Below are positions 1 through 11,593 of a stretch of DNA of 64,000 nt, piece by piece (the stretch's first letter is position 1; every line of letters begins with the position of its first letter). Origin of the DNA: Rostratula benghalensis (taxonomy: Eukaryota; Chordata; Aves; Charadriiformes; Rostratulidae); NCBI GenBank assembly GCA_013399305.1, contig VXAI01000800.1:1-64000 (forward strand). Direction: 5' to 3'. Made by a program: the position numbers and the translations under genes. The notes under the pieces were generated by a model. The model saw nothing but the letters and a program-made list of their open reading frames with translations, made no database searches and had not been told where the DNA came from.

Positions 1-1060
1 ACCCTCGAGATGAGCGGCGGCCCCTGCCCCGGCTGGGAGCAGAGGCACCGGCTGCAGCCTCCCCCAGCTCCCGCTGCACTTCCTGGGCCTCCACTGCGTC
101 CGCGCTGCTGGAGGGGGCTGCTGGGGGCACAGGAGTTCCACCCTGGGAGGCCGCGGGGCTGGTGCTGGCCCCGGGGCTGAGCCCCCGTCCCCCTCGGAGG
201 GCAAGAGAGCTGGTGGTGGCCTGGGGGCTGCACTCCTGTCCCTCTTGGATGGTAGCCCAGCCCTGGCTGCTCACGAGGCAGACCTCCCCTCTCTTGTAGA
301 AGCCAGCGGAGGCGCTTCTTGTCACGCAGGTGCCCTCCTGCGTCTCCTGGTGGGCGGCCCAGGTTGTGGTGGCCTCAGGGCTGCCTTCCCTCCAGCAGCT
401 GAAGACAGCAGATCCGCTGACATCCTGGGGGCTGTCCTCCATCCTGCTGGCAGCACAGCACTCGTCCTGGAGCAGAATCTGGTGGGCTGGCGTGCTCAAG
501 TGCTCCGCCGTGAATTTAATCAATCCCCGCACGAACACAATCGTGCAGATTCCCATGTTGACGCGCAGCACCTCAACCAGGTGTCCTTCATGCAGGCCGT
601 AGACAGGCAGGGCGCTGAGGATCATCTCCTCCAGCATGAGCGCCAGAGGAGGCTCTTCCTGGAAGATGCGGCCCAGCTCCTGATGCAGCCAGGGCCGCAG
701 GAGCCGCAGCAGACCTGGGTTGTTCTGGAAAAGTCTCCCCCAGGCCGTGGCGTGAAGGCCGCCCGGGTACTCTTCATCCCAGCTCCACTGCTGGTGTTCT
801 TGGGATGCTCCTCCGGATTTGTAAGGCGCCTCATCTTGTGCCTTGCCCAAAGGTGCTGCGGGCGGTCTTACGGCATCCTCCTCTTCCAATGGCTGCCCCC
901 ACAGCAAGTGCCGGAGGATCCTCACCCTTCTCCTGCATTCGTGGCAGTCGGGCTTGGTCTCTGCCTCCTGCCTGATGCAGTCGAAACAGAATCGGTGCTC
1001 ACACGCCTTGTCCCAGCTGTAGAAGCAGAGGGGGCAGCGGTCCTGCGAGGCTGCGGCCAT
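1..1060 (-). CDS. TOPORS-like RING-finger E3 ligase, 3' end beyond the window
   Basis: Reading the minus strand from the ATG at 1060-1058 gives 353 codons without a stop up to the window edge, so the gene is partial at its 3' end. Residues 9-42 form a C3HC4 RING with cysteines at 9, 12, 20, 25, 28, 39 and 42 and histidine at 22, followed by an arginine-rich RRRV stretch as in TOPORS-type proteins. Residues about 100-190 form a second conserved-looking block, with WLHQELGRIF near 124 and LPVYGL near 151. I recognise it from avian predicted Topors-like proteins. The remaining part is rich in Ser, Pro, Ala and Gly. TOPORS-family RING proteins act as ubiquitin (and, for TOPORS itself, SUMO) ligases in the nucleus. 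The start was chosen because it lies just before the RING; the frame stays open upstream to a splice-acceptor-like site. The first RING loop (C12 to C20) has only seven residues, fewer than usual. The family call is from memory of motifs, not from a search. Confidence 0.72.
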   Translation of the reverse strand, partial: MAAASQDRCPLCFYSWDKACEHRFCFDCIRQEAETKPDCHECRRRVRILRHLLWGQPLEEEDAVRPPAAPLGKAQDEAPYKSGGASQEHQQWSWDEEYPGGLHATAWGRLFQNNPGLLRLLRPWLHQELGRIFQEEPPLALMLEEMILSALPVYGLHEGHLVEVLRVNMGICTIVFVRGLIKFTAEHLSTPAHQILLQDECCAASRMEDSPQDVSGSAVFSCWREGSPEATTTWAAHQETQEGTCVTRSASAGFYKRGEVCLVSSQGWATIQEGQECSPQATTSSLALRGGRGLSPGASTSPAASQGGTPVPPAAPSSSADAVEAQEVQRELGEAAAGASAPSRGRGRRSSRG

Positions 1061-1146
1061 GTTGAGCACGCGCTGCGGTGTGCTGTGGAGAGCTGGCTGG
1101 GGACGGACACCTCCTTCTCTGTGATGCTGCAGCAGCGGGTGTCCCG

Positions 1147-1170
1147 CTACAAGAGGAGGAGAGGCCACGG
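1147..1170 (-). promoter_or_regulatory. Candidate 3' splice site upstream of the TOPORS-like start
   Basis: On the minus strand a pyrimidine-rich run (CTCTCCTCCTCTTG) ends in TAG at 1149-1147. An exon could begin at 1146 and would place about 86 bases before the ATG at 1060. This would make the gene spliced in its 5' UTR, which argues against a simple retrocopy. It is a sequence-pattern call only. Confidence 0.4.
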
Positions 1171-1493
1171 TCATTGCCTGGCCTGGGGAGCAGTGGGAGA
1201 GAAGCCCAGGTCCCTGGAGAAGGAAGCCCGCCCATCTGCCCAGGATGGAGGTTCCCCCACACCTCACCTCTGCTGCTGCGAGCGTGTCTCCTGGCTGCCC
1301 CGGCTGCCTGAGCCAGGCAGGGCTGGGGAAGAACCTGCAGTGGCTGTGGGGACGGGCACTGAGAGCTGCAGCCACCAGCTCCCAGGACACGATCCCAGCA
1401 CCGAGCCAAAGGCTTGCTCCGCACTCCGAGCCTCGCCAAAACGCTCAGCTGGAGCACTCAGGCACGAGCCTGCTGGGACTGGCTGGGCGCCCC

Positions 1494-1631
1494 AATATAA
1501 GTGGTGAGGGCCGTGATGTCACAATGCATGGCTGGGTGATGTCACCATGGGCCAGTGCTGGAGGATGTCACCGTGGTCCGTCCTCGCCCCAGCAGCCCTG
1601 GCACAAGGCTTGGGGCTCATGGCAACGTCAC
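1494..1631 (-). promoter_or_regulatory. Candidate TATA plus CRE-like promoter of the TOPORS-like gene
   Basis: A TATA-like CTTATATT lies on the minus strand at 1501-1494. Just upstream in that orientation are GTGATGTCAC (1513-1522), GGTGATGTCACC (1535-1546), GATGTCAC (1564-1571) and AACGTCAC (1624-1631). The first three differ from the CREB/ATF/CREM octamer TGACGTCA at one position (the third is a partial copy); the last contains a perfect CGTCA half-site. Two are perfect palindromes. The order (CRE sites, then TATA, then first exon, then acceptor) suits minus-strand transcription. The function is inferred. Confidence 0.4.
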
Positions 1632-1833
1632 TGCCTGCTCCATCCCCGCCATCTTCTGTCCTGTGCTTGGCATCACTGCCTCGAACCAGCCACCCAGGTC
1701 TTGGCTGTGGCTTCCCAGGGCGCCGTCAGTCCCCTCTGGCCTGAGGTGGCCCATGTCTCCAGGGACACACAGCAAGAGTGTTCCCGGGGATCCCGGCACC
1801 AGAAGAAGCAGCCCAGAACAGAGTGGTGTGGCC

Positions 1834-2260
1834 TCAGCAGAGCTGAATCTCCTTGAGGACCACTTCCCTCCGCCGACTGGCAATACTTTGTCTAACACAG
1901 CCCAGGCTGCCACTAGACTTCTTGGTGGGAAGGGTAAATTGCCGGCTCCTGTTCAGCTTTGTGTGCGGCAGGACCTCCAGGTCCTTTTCTGCCAAGCTGC
2001 TGTCCAGCTGCGTGGCTTCCAGCATACACTGGTGCTTGGGTCTGTTCCTCCCCAGAGGGAGGACTTGGCACTTCTCCTCCTCCTGCCCCATTCTCCAGAT
2101 CTGTAACAAAGATGTTAAAGAGGACTTGAGCCAGGATTCCCGGGACTGACCCCTGGGGCACACAACTTGTCACTGGCCTCCAGCTAGACTTCATTCCACC
2201 CGTCACCACACTTTGGGCCCAAACGTTCAGCTGGTTTACAATCCATCTCACTGATTTTCC
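1834..2260 (-). repeat. CR1 LINE fragment, reverse transcriptase part
   Basis: The minus strand encodes a decayed CR1 reverse transcriptase: [17 protein letters not shown] and GCVRQSIASRRREV are readable. The frame changes between about 2163 and 1913, so it is a broken copy. The 3' UTR of the element is missing. Confidence 0.8.
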
Positions 2261-2721
2261 CAGAACGCTTCCCCAGGGAAATATCAGCCTATTTGCATAT
2301 TAGACAAGATGCTTGACAATGGGAGGTTTTCTCATGAACTCCTGTGAGCTCTTTCAGTCGTCCCCAACAGCAGCACAGGGAAGTGCTGGGCCATGGTGCA
2401 GGAGCTGCAGCAGACCTGGGTTCTTCTGGAAAAGGCCCCTCCTTACAACTGGAACTGAGATGATCTGTGTCCCCCCACCAGCTGTCTCTGGGCTAGATCC
2501 TGCATCGGCCCAGCATCCTACAAACTACTCCAGTTCTCGAGGCAGTCTGGGCTGGGGACAGCCGGTTGCTGCCGGTTGCTCTGGCAGCAGTGCCTTTCTG
2601 CTCAGGTTGGTCCCTGCCTCAGTTTCCCCCTCCATGGCAAAACTGCCTTGTGTGGAGGGGTGTTCAACTGCTGGAGCACTGTGGGGCCCCTCTCCTGCTC
2701 CCACTTGTTCCTGCTCAGTGT

Positions 2722-2776
2722 GTTACCAGTACACTGGTAACCGTGTTCCACTGGTACCACAGTGTGTTACCAGTGG
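2722..2776. repeat. Nested inverted repeats
   Basis: GTTACCAGTACACTGGTAAC (2722-2741) is a near-perfect 20-base palindrome. It is followed by CCACTGGTA (2748-2756) and its exact inverted copy TACCAGTGG (2768-2776), with an 11-base loop. All arms share the ACCAGT/ACTGGT core, so several alternative hairpins could form. Confidence 0.75.
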
Positions 2777-3199
2777 AAATAAATGTAGCTGATACTCATA
2801 TTTGAAAATTATGTTTTGAAACAAGGGGAAAAAACATCAAAACCTTTCTCCTGTTTATTTATGCTCCTTCTGCTCAGAGGGTGACCCTGGCTCCTGATGG
2901 AGTTGTCTTTTCCTCTCGTGTCAGCGCCTCGCAGGGGACAGACCCCATGAGCCAGAGGGAGCCAAGCCATTGTGCACTCATCCTTCAATGGCTGTGTCCC
3001 AGGTGAAGGGACCTCTTGGACATCAGCTGTAACCATCGACAACTTTTTTTTTTTTTTAACCTGACTTGTGAGGAGTCATTTTCTTTGAAGGTGTTGGTGA
3101 AGGGAGTTTTCCCTCTTGTGCTGCCTAAACAAGTGAAAATGAAATCCGAAGCCTGAGATCCTTCCCTGTCTCAGCACAGCATCCTCCTGGTGGCTCTTC

Positions 3200-3605
3200 A
3201 TGGACTCAGGGAATTGTCAGAGTCAGAAGGGACCTCTAGAGCTCACCCAGTCCCACTCCCCTGCTACAGTAGGGTTGCCCAGAGCACATCACTCAGGATT
3301 GCATCCAGGAGCAGAGGTCTCCAGAGAAGGGGACTCCACACCCTCCCTGGGCAGCCTCTGCCAGGGCTCTGCCACCCTCACCACAAACAAGTTCCTCCTC
3401 AGATTCCAATGAAACTTCCTGTGTTCCACCTTGTGCCCGTTGCCCCTCGTCCTGTCACTGGGATCCACTGAGGCGAGTCCGTCTCCATCCTCCTTCAACC
3501 CACCCTTCAGACCTTTGTGAGCATGAAGAAGGTCTCCCCTCAGCCTTCTCCAAGCTAAAGAGTCCCAGCTCTCTCAGCCTTTCCTCATCAGGGAGATGCT
3601 CTTCT
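3200..3605 (-). repeat. CR1 LINE 3' fragment
   Basis: This is a typical CR1 3' region in antisense: agggacctctagagctcac, then the gcagcctctgccagggctct block, then ctctcagcctttcctcatc. It belongs to the same subfamily as the copy at 23433, with long near-identity. Confidence 0.88.
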
Positions 3606-4378
3606 TCCCATGTCTGTCAAACATTTCAGCTTCATGTTTGTAAATTTTGGCTTAGTGCAGTCAGAATCCCCACACTTCCTTCCTGCCCCCAAGACTGAAC
3701 CTTGTCGGGTGTAACCACAAGGGGGTTGTTATCCTGCAAGTGCCGAGGGATGGAGGAAATGTCCCCGCTCAACAAGTCCACTGCAGAGCTGTCTCTGGTT
3801 AGGAGCTGATCCACCCTGAGATCTCTTTACAGTAAGTCATGGTGGAGGTGCATTTCCTTCTGCAGAGGACAGGGTTTACCACGTCTTACACAAGTTATAA
3901 CTTCCGTGTTATCAGCCTCACAACTCAAATGGTAAAGAGGTTTTTTTAGACTTTCTTCAGCTGTGCTAACACAGATGCTCGCTCTCCAGCCTTCATGACT
4001 AGAGGAGCTGCATTCCTGAGGCTGAGATATGTGGAGAACCTCTCTGATGTGTTTTATTTTTTTTTTTTTCCGGGGATGTGGAATCATAAAGAATATTACA
4101 TTATAAATCATGCTGTAAAGGAGCATGAGCCACAGTGTGTGCATTGCTGCCCGTGGGTGACAGTAATTGTGCTGTATTCCTGCTCTTGGAGCAGGTGGAG
4201 GAAGGGGCTTTTGGTGGGTTTTTTTCCTCCAAACATTTGTAAAATATAACTCCAGATGCTAACTGTAGATAAACTACCCAACAAGTAATGCAGAAATCTC
4301 AAAATGCAACCATCCTCATCCTCTTCTCTCGAGTGAAGCAGAGCAGGTACTTAAGAGCATGTTACAGTGTGATACAGT

Positions 4379-4449
4379 GATATGAATATCAAATGCTATG
4401 AAATGATACGAATATGAAATGCTATGAAATGATATGAATATCAGATGCC
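4379..4449. repeat. 26-bp tandem repeat, about 2.7 copies
   Basis: The unit begins GATATGAATATCAAATGC and is 26 bases long. Copies occupy 4379-4404, 4405-4430 and a partial 4431-4449, with few differences. Each contains the GATATGAATATC quasi-palindrome. Confidence 0.85.
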
Positions 4450-4596
4450 TTTTGCAGAGGAATCTGCCGCTGGGAAGGATCTGACTGAAATCACAGTTTG
4501 ACAGGCTCATCTGCTTGGATGTTCTTCCGCTCAGTGGTCTCTAGAGCCTGATCCTCCTCCCCCTGCACCTGAGTAACCAGGCTAACAGGATGACAA

Positions 4597-4979
4597 GAGA
4601 GTTGGGGAGGTTCAGCCTGGAGAACAGAGGGTTATGAGAAGACCTTAGAGCCCGTTCCAGTCCCTAAAGGGGCTCCAGGAAAGCTGGGGAGGGGACTCTG
4701 GATGAGGGAGGGGAGCCCTAGGACGAGGGAGAAAGGTTTGACACTGAAAGGGGGGGAGCCTGAGGTTAGATCTTGGGAAGAACTTGTTTGGTGTGAGGGT
4801 GGTGAGAGCCTGACCCAGGTTGCCCAGAGAAGCTGTGCCTGCCCCATCCCTGGAGGGGTTCAAGGCCAGGTTGGAGGGGACTTGGAGCAACCTGGTGTGG
4901 TGGGAGGTGTCCCTGCCCAGGGCAGGGGGTGGGACTGGATGGGCTTTGAGGTCTCTTCCATACCATTCTATGATTCTGA
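4597..4979 (+). repeat. CR1 LINE 3' fragment
   Basis: Sense-orientation CR1 tail. It runs from gttcagcctggagaa through the ggttgcccagagaagctgtg block to the 3' end attctatgattctgat. Confidence 0.88.
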
Positions 4980-7900
4980 TAAACTTCCTTCACTTTTATT
5001 GCTCCTGGGCATGTATTAGAGCCAGTGATCCTGTATGGAATGGGGGGGAATGGCTGGACTGACTGTTCCTCTATTTGTGAAGAACAGGTTGATAAATACT
5101 CTGAAACTTGTGTTTTCTCTGTCTTTATGAGGTTGAGAACTGGCCTGAGGCTCCTTTACCCGCTGCTTTCCAAACGTTGGCTGAGGGCTCAGCAGAAGCG
5201 TGTGTTTGATTTAATCACTTTAAATCACAGAAAAAAAAAAAGTTTCTGGAGAGCCTGTATTATCCATCCTGTTTGTCAGCTGGTCTCTGGCTCTTAAACA
5301 AAGAGAGAACTGGGATTTTGAAATAAAATGAATGGATCACTTAACTGCCGTGTTGTAAGGTTAGGTTTGTTAGGTTAAAGAGGAGGATTTAGTTTAAATA
5401 TTATGGGGGACATTTTTCAAATTTACTGTAGGTTTGTCTTGAAAGAACTTTAAGAAAATATTTACATTTTTGTGACTGCAGGGAAGCTGTGAATATTATT
5501 ATTCACCCTTTCACCTGACACAGCCGTGTAACAAGGAGCGTGTTAATGCTCTGCAGGGTCGCTGGGAGTTGTTATGATTAGTGTCCTGGGGTGGACAGCA
5601 GATATAATGGGAGCATAAACATTTTATAAGTAGGGGTCCTTTTTTATTTTTAATTTTTCACTTGGAGGCCCGATTGGAGCTTCTGCTTAGTAACCAGGGG
5701 CAGCATAACAAGTTCTATCTCTACCTGAAGGTGGTATTGGAAAACTGTGAGTCTCATCCCAAACCTGTGTTTGCTTTGGTCTCCATCCTCCAGGCAGATT
5801 CCTGAACCCATGGACAGTGAAATACCAGATCCTGGCATCACACACTTGTGTGGAGTTAAAGTGGTAGAAATAAGAGCAGGAAACATTCAGGAGAAAGCCC
5901 CGTGCTGAGGGTGGGATTCTCAAGTTTTCTCTTTTTTTTCGGCCGAGTTGAAATCCCTCTGGTCCTGTTGTCACAGCCAGGCTGCCTCTTTGTGGAAACT
6001 TTCAGCAAAATCCATGGAGCCAGTTTTGATTTACGTAGGCATAAAAAAAGAGAGATGTGTCCCTTTCAAGATTAAATGATTCTTTTAAATTATCCATGTT
6101 TGTTTATGAGAAAATCCCTCGCTCTGGCTGGGGCCAGGGGGAGAGGCAGAACATCTACAGCTCAGATTTTCCAGGAGCGAGGGGAACTAATTGCCTCCAA
6201 TTTTTTTTTTTTTAAAATACAGTGTCGAAGGCTCTTTTATACAACAGGGATGTGTAGCCATTACAGGGCAGCTCGGGCTCTGCACATGGGTTGTTTCTTC
6301 ACTGGGGAGAGAAGCCAGTTGACACAGACACAAGTTATTTTATCCTAGTCCATATGTATTTACACCAAGGCCACTTGTGAACAAGTATATTAGATATATC
6401 CAATAAACAGCAATGCCAGACCTGGGATAGTAATTTAGTGCCAGCGCTCAAGGAGACAACTCCATGCTGAGACCCAGCCAACTGTGAGTGTTTATCCATT
6501 GCTGAACTCCTTGTAGGCCAAGATCTCGCTCGATGACATTCCTTGGGAGATTTAGACATCACTTGGTGATTCCTGCCCCAGTTTCCTGAATCCTGCCCCA
6601 TTTCCCTGCTGATGGTCCAGGTGTCATTCAAAACCATGTCCAGGTTGGTGCTGCTGGGGCTGGCTGAGCCCTAGGGACAAAGGGAAGGTGTTAGAGGTGA
6701 TTCCTTTTAAAGTATTTGCATTTTAAAGAGGTTTATTTAAGGTTCAGCTCTGTGAACTCTTGATCTCCAGACACAGTGCTGTACTACTGAGCTCCTGGGT
6801 GCAGTGTGCTTAAATGCCACCCATTAACCCAGCTCATTTGGCTTTTTGAGAGGACCAACAAGTCTCATACCTCCTCTTGACACAGAGTTCCTCCTCAGCT
6901 CAGATTTTGTGTTACAAGTTGTTTTTAGAACTTTCCCACTGTTTTCCACATTGTTTGGGTTTTTTTGTTTGTTTTTTTGTTTTTTGTTTTACATTGAGGC
7001 TAAACTACTGTCCTTATCTGGGCTAACAACGTCTTTATTGTAGTCATCCCAAAAAGCCACTTATAAAAAGAGAGGCAGGCAGAGCTGCAACATGTGTGCT
7101 CTGGAAATCTTTAAAGTTGTGGTAGTCTTAGACTCAGTTAAAAGGGGATTTGGTGCAAAGTCCAATATTTGCAGTGCATGTAGAGCTTGATTTGCCCTAG
7201 CAACACATTTTTGGGGATGAGATACCAGACACCAATAGAACGTAGATAGTACTTCTTAACTTGTGAAGCCAAAGCTGAATAATTAAGAAGAAAAAGAACA
7301 GATTTGACAAAGCTCCTCATTTGTTTCACCTCCTAAACGATGTCTTTAGAGTCTTCGGGGGTAAATGACAGACAAGTGTGTACTCTGATGTTTGGAGCTG
7401 ATGGGGAAAAATTGAAATCCCAATTAAAGGTGTAATTTAGTTTCACATTTTAGTTTTAACATGCATCATCCTTCATCCCTTGTCATGAGTCAACTTTCTT
7501 GTCCGATGGAGAGCGAATAAATGAGTATCTATTAAGATCTTTCTCTCCATTTTCCCCCTTAAAATAGTACCATTTTAGCTCATTGATAGATATTGTTCAG
7601 TTTAGTATAATTCTGCTGCTTTATAAATTAAAGTCAGTCAGCAGGTTCTTGGACTTTTCATGACATAGCTGTGGAAGATGATGCCAGAAGTGAGAGTGTG
7701 GATTCCTCCTGTTTACTAAAGGTTCTGACCAATGCAGAATCAGATCTACGTGAAAGAAAGAGGGATCTGGAGAGGTGTCCATCCTGCCAATGTTAAAGCT
7801 ATTTTTTCATTGTAGTTGGAAAGAAATGTCTCTTCTTCAGACTAATCCAATCTGTGATTGAAAGTTGTAGTTAAATATAAAAGTAGTTTGTCAGTCATGC

Positions 7901-8993
7901 TTTGAGTCCTTATAGAAAAAAAAAAAAAAAGCTGTGCTGCCTCAAAACTAAGGCAGGGTCATAACGCATCAATCAGGTAACCGCTTGGATTTAAAATCTC
8001 AAATCTGAATGTTTTTTTTCTGTCGGCTACTTCCCCAGTCTGTCTGTAGGACTCTTCTGCAGTTTAATCTAATGTCTTTTGCAAAAAAACTAGAATGATT
8101 TTATAGAAGTCATCAGTGATGAAGCTACTGATCCAGGCAATGTTGTTCCAGTTTCAGTTTCCATTAGCGGTGTTGTTATTGCTGTACGACTTCTACAGCT
8201 GACGATGGTCATGAGTATGGTTTTTATTACTAAATATATAAATACACAGCCTGAAAGGATTTGTGTGGAAAGTTAAAATTTAATTTTACTGTTGGTAGAT
8301 TGCCATCATTCAGTTGTCTGCCGTGACGGCTGATTGATTTTGAATGCTCTGTGCCTGACTTTCAGCTTAGAAGTTATATGAGTGTTTTTTTAACCTCCCA
8401 TCAAAAATCAGTTCGGGGAAGCTACCGTTGCTATTCAGGGGCAAAATGTGCCTTTTATAGCCTTTTGGCTCCTTTTTTGCCATCAGCTGACTCTACGGCA
8501 CTTGCGCCAGCAGACAACCCCACGGCTGGTTTTGGGCCTCTGTCCATCTGGGGAACCAGTGCTGGAAATGATGCAGATGAGATCCAGATGTGTGCTGGAA
8601 GGAGAAGGGCCTTCTTCCCATTACCTAAGTCATGGGAGGAGGAAAACTTTGGGAGAGTCATGTCTTGTTGTGGTGCAAAATGTCCTTAGCTCCTTGTGTT
8701 TCTTCCAAGTGGGGTGAGAGTGGCTGCTGCTGGGGCTGGTGGCCTTCCTTCATTTTCTTTGTGGATCTCTAAAAGCTGCCAAGGAGGGTTGTGCAGTTCT
8801 TGAGGGCTGATCTATAAAAAAAAAAAAAACAACCTAAATATTAAATAAATCCTTTAGCTGATGCTCCAGCTGAGGGAGGTGACCAAGTCAGGACCATATG
8901 GTAGTCATGGTGATCACAGGATCAGCTCCTGCCCTGGGACAGATTTTCAGCAACTCTTGCTGTTGTCTGCCCTCAGGAATTGAGAAGATGAAA

Positions 8994-9722
8994 GAATCAC
9001 AGAATGATTTGGGCTGGAAGAAACCTTAAAGATCATTGAGTTCCAACCCACTGCCCTGGGCAGGGACACCTCCCACCACACCAGGTTGCTCCAAGCCCCA
9101 TCCAGCCTGGCCTTGAACCCCTCCAGGGATGGGGCAGGCACAGCTTCTCTGGGCAACCTGGGTCAGGCTCTCACCACCTTCACACCAAAGAAGTTCTTCC
9201 CCAGATCTCATCTCCATCTCCCCTCTTTCAGTTTAAAACTGTTCTCCCTCCTGTGTCTCCCCTCCCTCATCAAGACTCTCCCCAGCTTTCCTGTAGGACC
9301 CCTTTAGGGACTGGAGGGGGTCTTCTCCAGGCTGAACCCCCCAACTCTCTCAGCCTGTCCTCACAGCAGAGGGGCTCCAGCCCTTGGAGCATCTCTGGCC
9401 TCCTGTGGCCCCGCTCCAACAGGTCCACGTCCTTCTTGTGCTGAGGACTCCAGAGCTGGACAGAGTACCCTCGGTGGGGTCTTCCCAGACCGTAGTAGAT
9501 GGGCAGAATCCCTCCCCGCCGGCCCTGCTGGGGATGCAGCCCAGGGTGCAGGGGACTTTCTGCCCTGCCATCACACGGTTCCAGCTCAAGTTGAGCTTCT
9601 TGTCCACCAACACCGCCACATCCTTCTCTTCAGGGCTACTCTCAATCCATTCTCTGCCCAGCCTGGATTTGTGCCTGGGATTGCCCTCACCCAGATGCAG
9701 GGCCTTGCACTTGGCCTGGCTG
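8994..9722 (-). repeat. CR1 LINE fragment with 3' UTR and end of ORF2
   Basis: The antisense 3' end starts at agaatcacagaatgatttgg. The copy extends through the 3' UTR into decayed reverse-transcriptase sequence, with CTLGCIPSRAG readable on the minus strand. It ends near the AKCKALHLG motif at about 9700. Confidence 0.85.
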
Positions 9723-10611
9723 AAGGGCTGGCCAGAGATGAGCAGAACTGTGAGTCGGCAGCTGGGGAGACAGGCAGCTTTCTGCACAGGGTGTGTTTGT
9801 GCTGGGGATCTCCATGGCCATCCTTCCCTCCTGACACAACCAGGGGCTTTTCAGGCCTTCAGGGGGATGGGACTTGCCCTTCGGTTTGTGTAACCTCTGA
9901 CTGCTGTCGGAAATATGTCAAAACTTCAGGTTGATGCTTTTGTCTGGGTTTGTAAGTGGATTCAGAAGCCTTAATAACATACTGCTGACCTGGAAAAAAA
10001 TTAGGAAGGGGAGGGGGCTTCCTCCAGGAGCCTTGTACTGGCGAGGGATCTGGGGACATTTTTAGTACCTACAGATTCCAGAAATAATAAGCAACTTATG
10101 ATGCTTACTCCCAAAATCTGATTTTAATTATGGCTTTGGAACAGCGCTCGTGCGCTGGACTCGTATCTCAGCCCGTGATGGTGAAAGGCAATTGCAGAGA
10201 TGAGAATCGTGCTTGGATTCCTTGGCTGCCAAATAACCGCCTTCCGAGCTCCCAGTATTTTAACCCCTCTGTGCGTGAGGCTGGCTCAGGCTCCTCCCTT
10301 TCTTATTACAACAAATTCTTTTTTGTCCCCGGAGTAGCAATGTTGAGAATCATCTGAGCCATCGGTCTCACCGTTGTTGGCTCGGCATCTTTCCCTGCTG
10401 CCGCGGAAGGTGCTGAATTTGGGGATAATTTGGGACAGTTCCTGAGGCAGAGGCAGCAGACGAGGGAGGGGAGGAATCATGATGGCCCTAAGGAACCTCT
10501 GTCTTGAGTGAAAGACAAAACTCACCTGATAGAACCAGACCCAGTTTTTGTCTCCCCCCAGGAATAAGTAGAACTGCAGTTTAAGGGTACGGTCTATGCA
10601 GTGTTTGCCTT

Positions 10612-11593
10612 TGTTGGAGTCCCTCAGGGATCAGTACTGGGACCAGTTCTATTTAATATATACATCACTGACTTGGGTGAGGGAATGGAGTGCATGATCA
10701 GCCAGGTTGCTGATGACACCAAACTGGGAGGAGTGGCTGACACTCCAGAAGGCCACGCTGCCATCCAGAGAGACCTGGACAGGCTGGAGAGCTGGGCAGA
10801 GAGAAATTTCATTAAATTTAACAAGGACAAGTGTAGAGTCCTACATCTGGGCAAGAACAACTGCAGGTACCAGTACAAGTTGGGAACTGCCCTGTTGGAG
10901 AGCAGTGATGGGGAAAGGGACCTGGGGGTCCTGGTAGACAGCAGGATGACCATGAGCCAGCTCTGTGCCCTGGTGGCCAGGAAGGCCAATGGCATCCTGG
11001 GGTGTATGAGAAGGGGGGTGGTCAGTAGGTCCAGAGAGGTTCTCCTCCCCCTCTACTCTGCCCTGGTGAGACCCCATCTGGAATAATGTGTCCAGTTCTG
11101 GCCCCCTCAGCTCCAGAAGGACAGGGAACTGCTGGAGAGAGTCCAGCGCAGAGCCACAAAGATGCTGAAGGGAGTGGAGCATCTCCTGTATGAGGAAAGG
11201 CTGAGGGAGCTGGGTCTCTTGAGCTTGGAGAAGAGGAGACTGAGGGGTGACCTCCTGAATGTTTATAAATCTGCAAAGGGTGAGTGTCAGGAGGATGGAG
11301 CCAGGCTCTTCTCAGTGACAGGCAATGATAGGACAAGGGGCAATGGGTGCAAGCTGGAACACAGGAGGTTCCACTGAAATATGAGGAAAAACTTCTTCAG
11401 GGTGAGGGTGAGGGAGCACTGGAAGGGGCTGCCCAGAGAGGTGGTGGAGTCTCCTTCTCTGGAGACATTCAAACCCCTCCTGGACACGTTCCTGTGTGAC
11501 CTGCTCTGGGTGTTCCTGCTCTGGCAGAGGGGTTGGACTGGATGAGCTTTCAAGGTCTCTGCCAATCCCTGAGATTCTGTGATTCTGTGAAAT
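10612..11593 (+). repeat. CR1 LINE copy with intact end of reverse transcriptase
   Basis: This is the longest CR1 in the window. An open frame runs to a stop at 11086 and shows [46 protein letters not shown] and [11 protein letters not shown], the C-terminal part of the CR1 reverse transcriptase including its xADDT active-site motif. A 3' UTR follows, ending in attctgtgattctgtga. The copy is 5' truncated, so it cannot encode a whole protein. Its frame is open across about 155 codons, which suggests it is younger than its neighbours. Confidence 0.93.

Noticed and set aside
245..1507. 420-codon plus-strand frame
   Set aside because: It is the antisense shadow of the GC-rich TOPORS-like gene; the minus-strand frame carries the RING cysteines and a proper ATG.
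6335..6637. Block that resembles a possible LTR or old retroelement
   Set aside because: No terminal TG..CA pair, target duplication or known motif could be established by eye.
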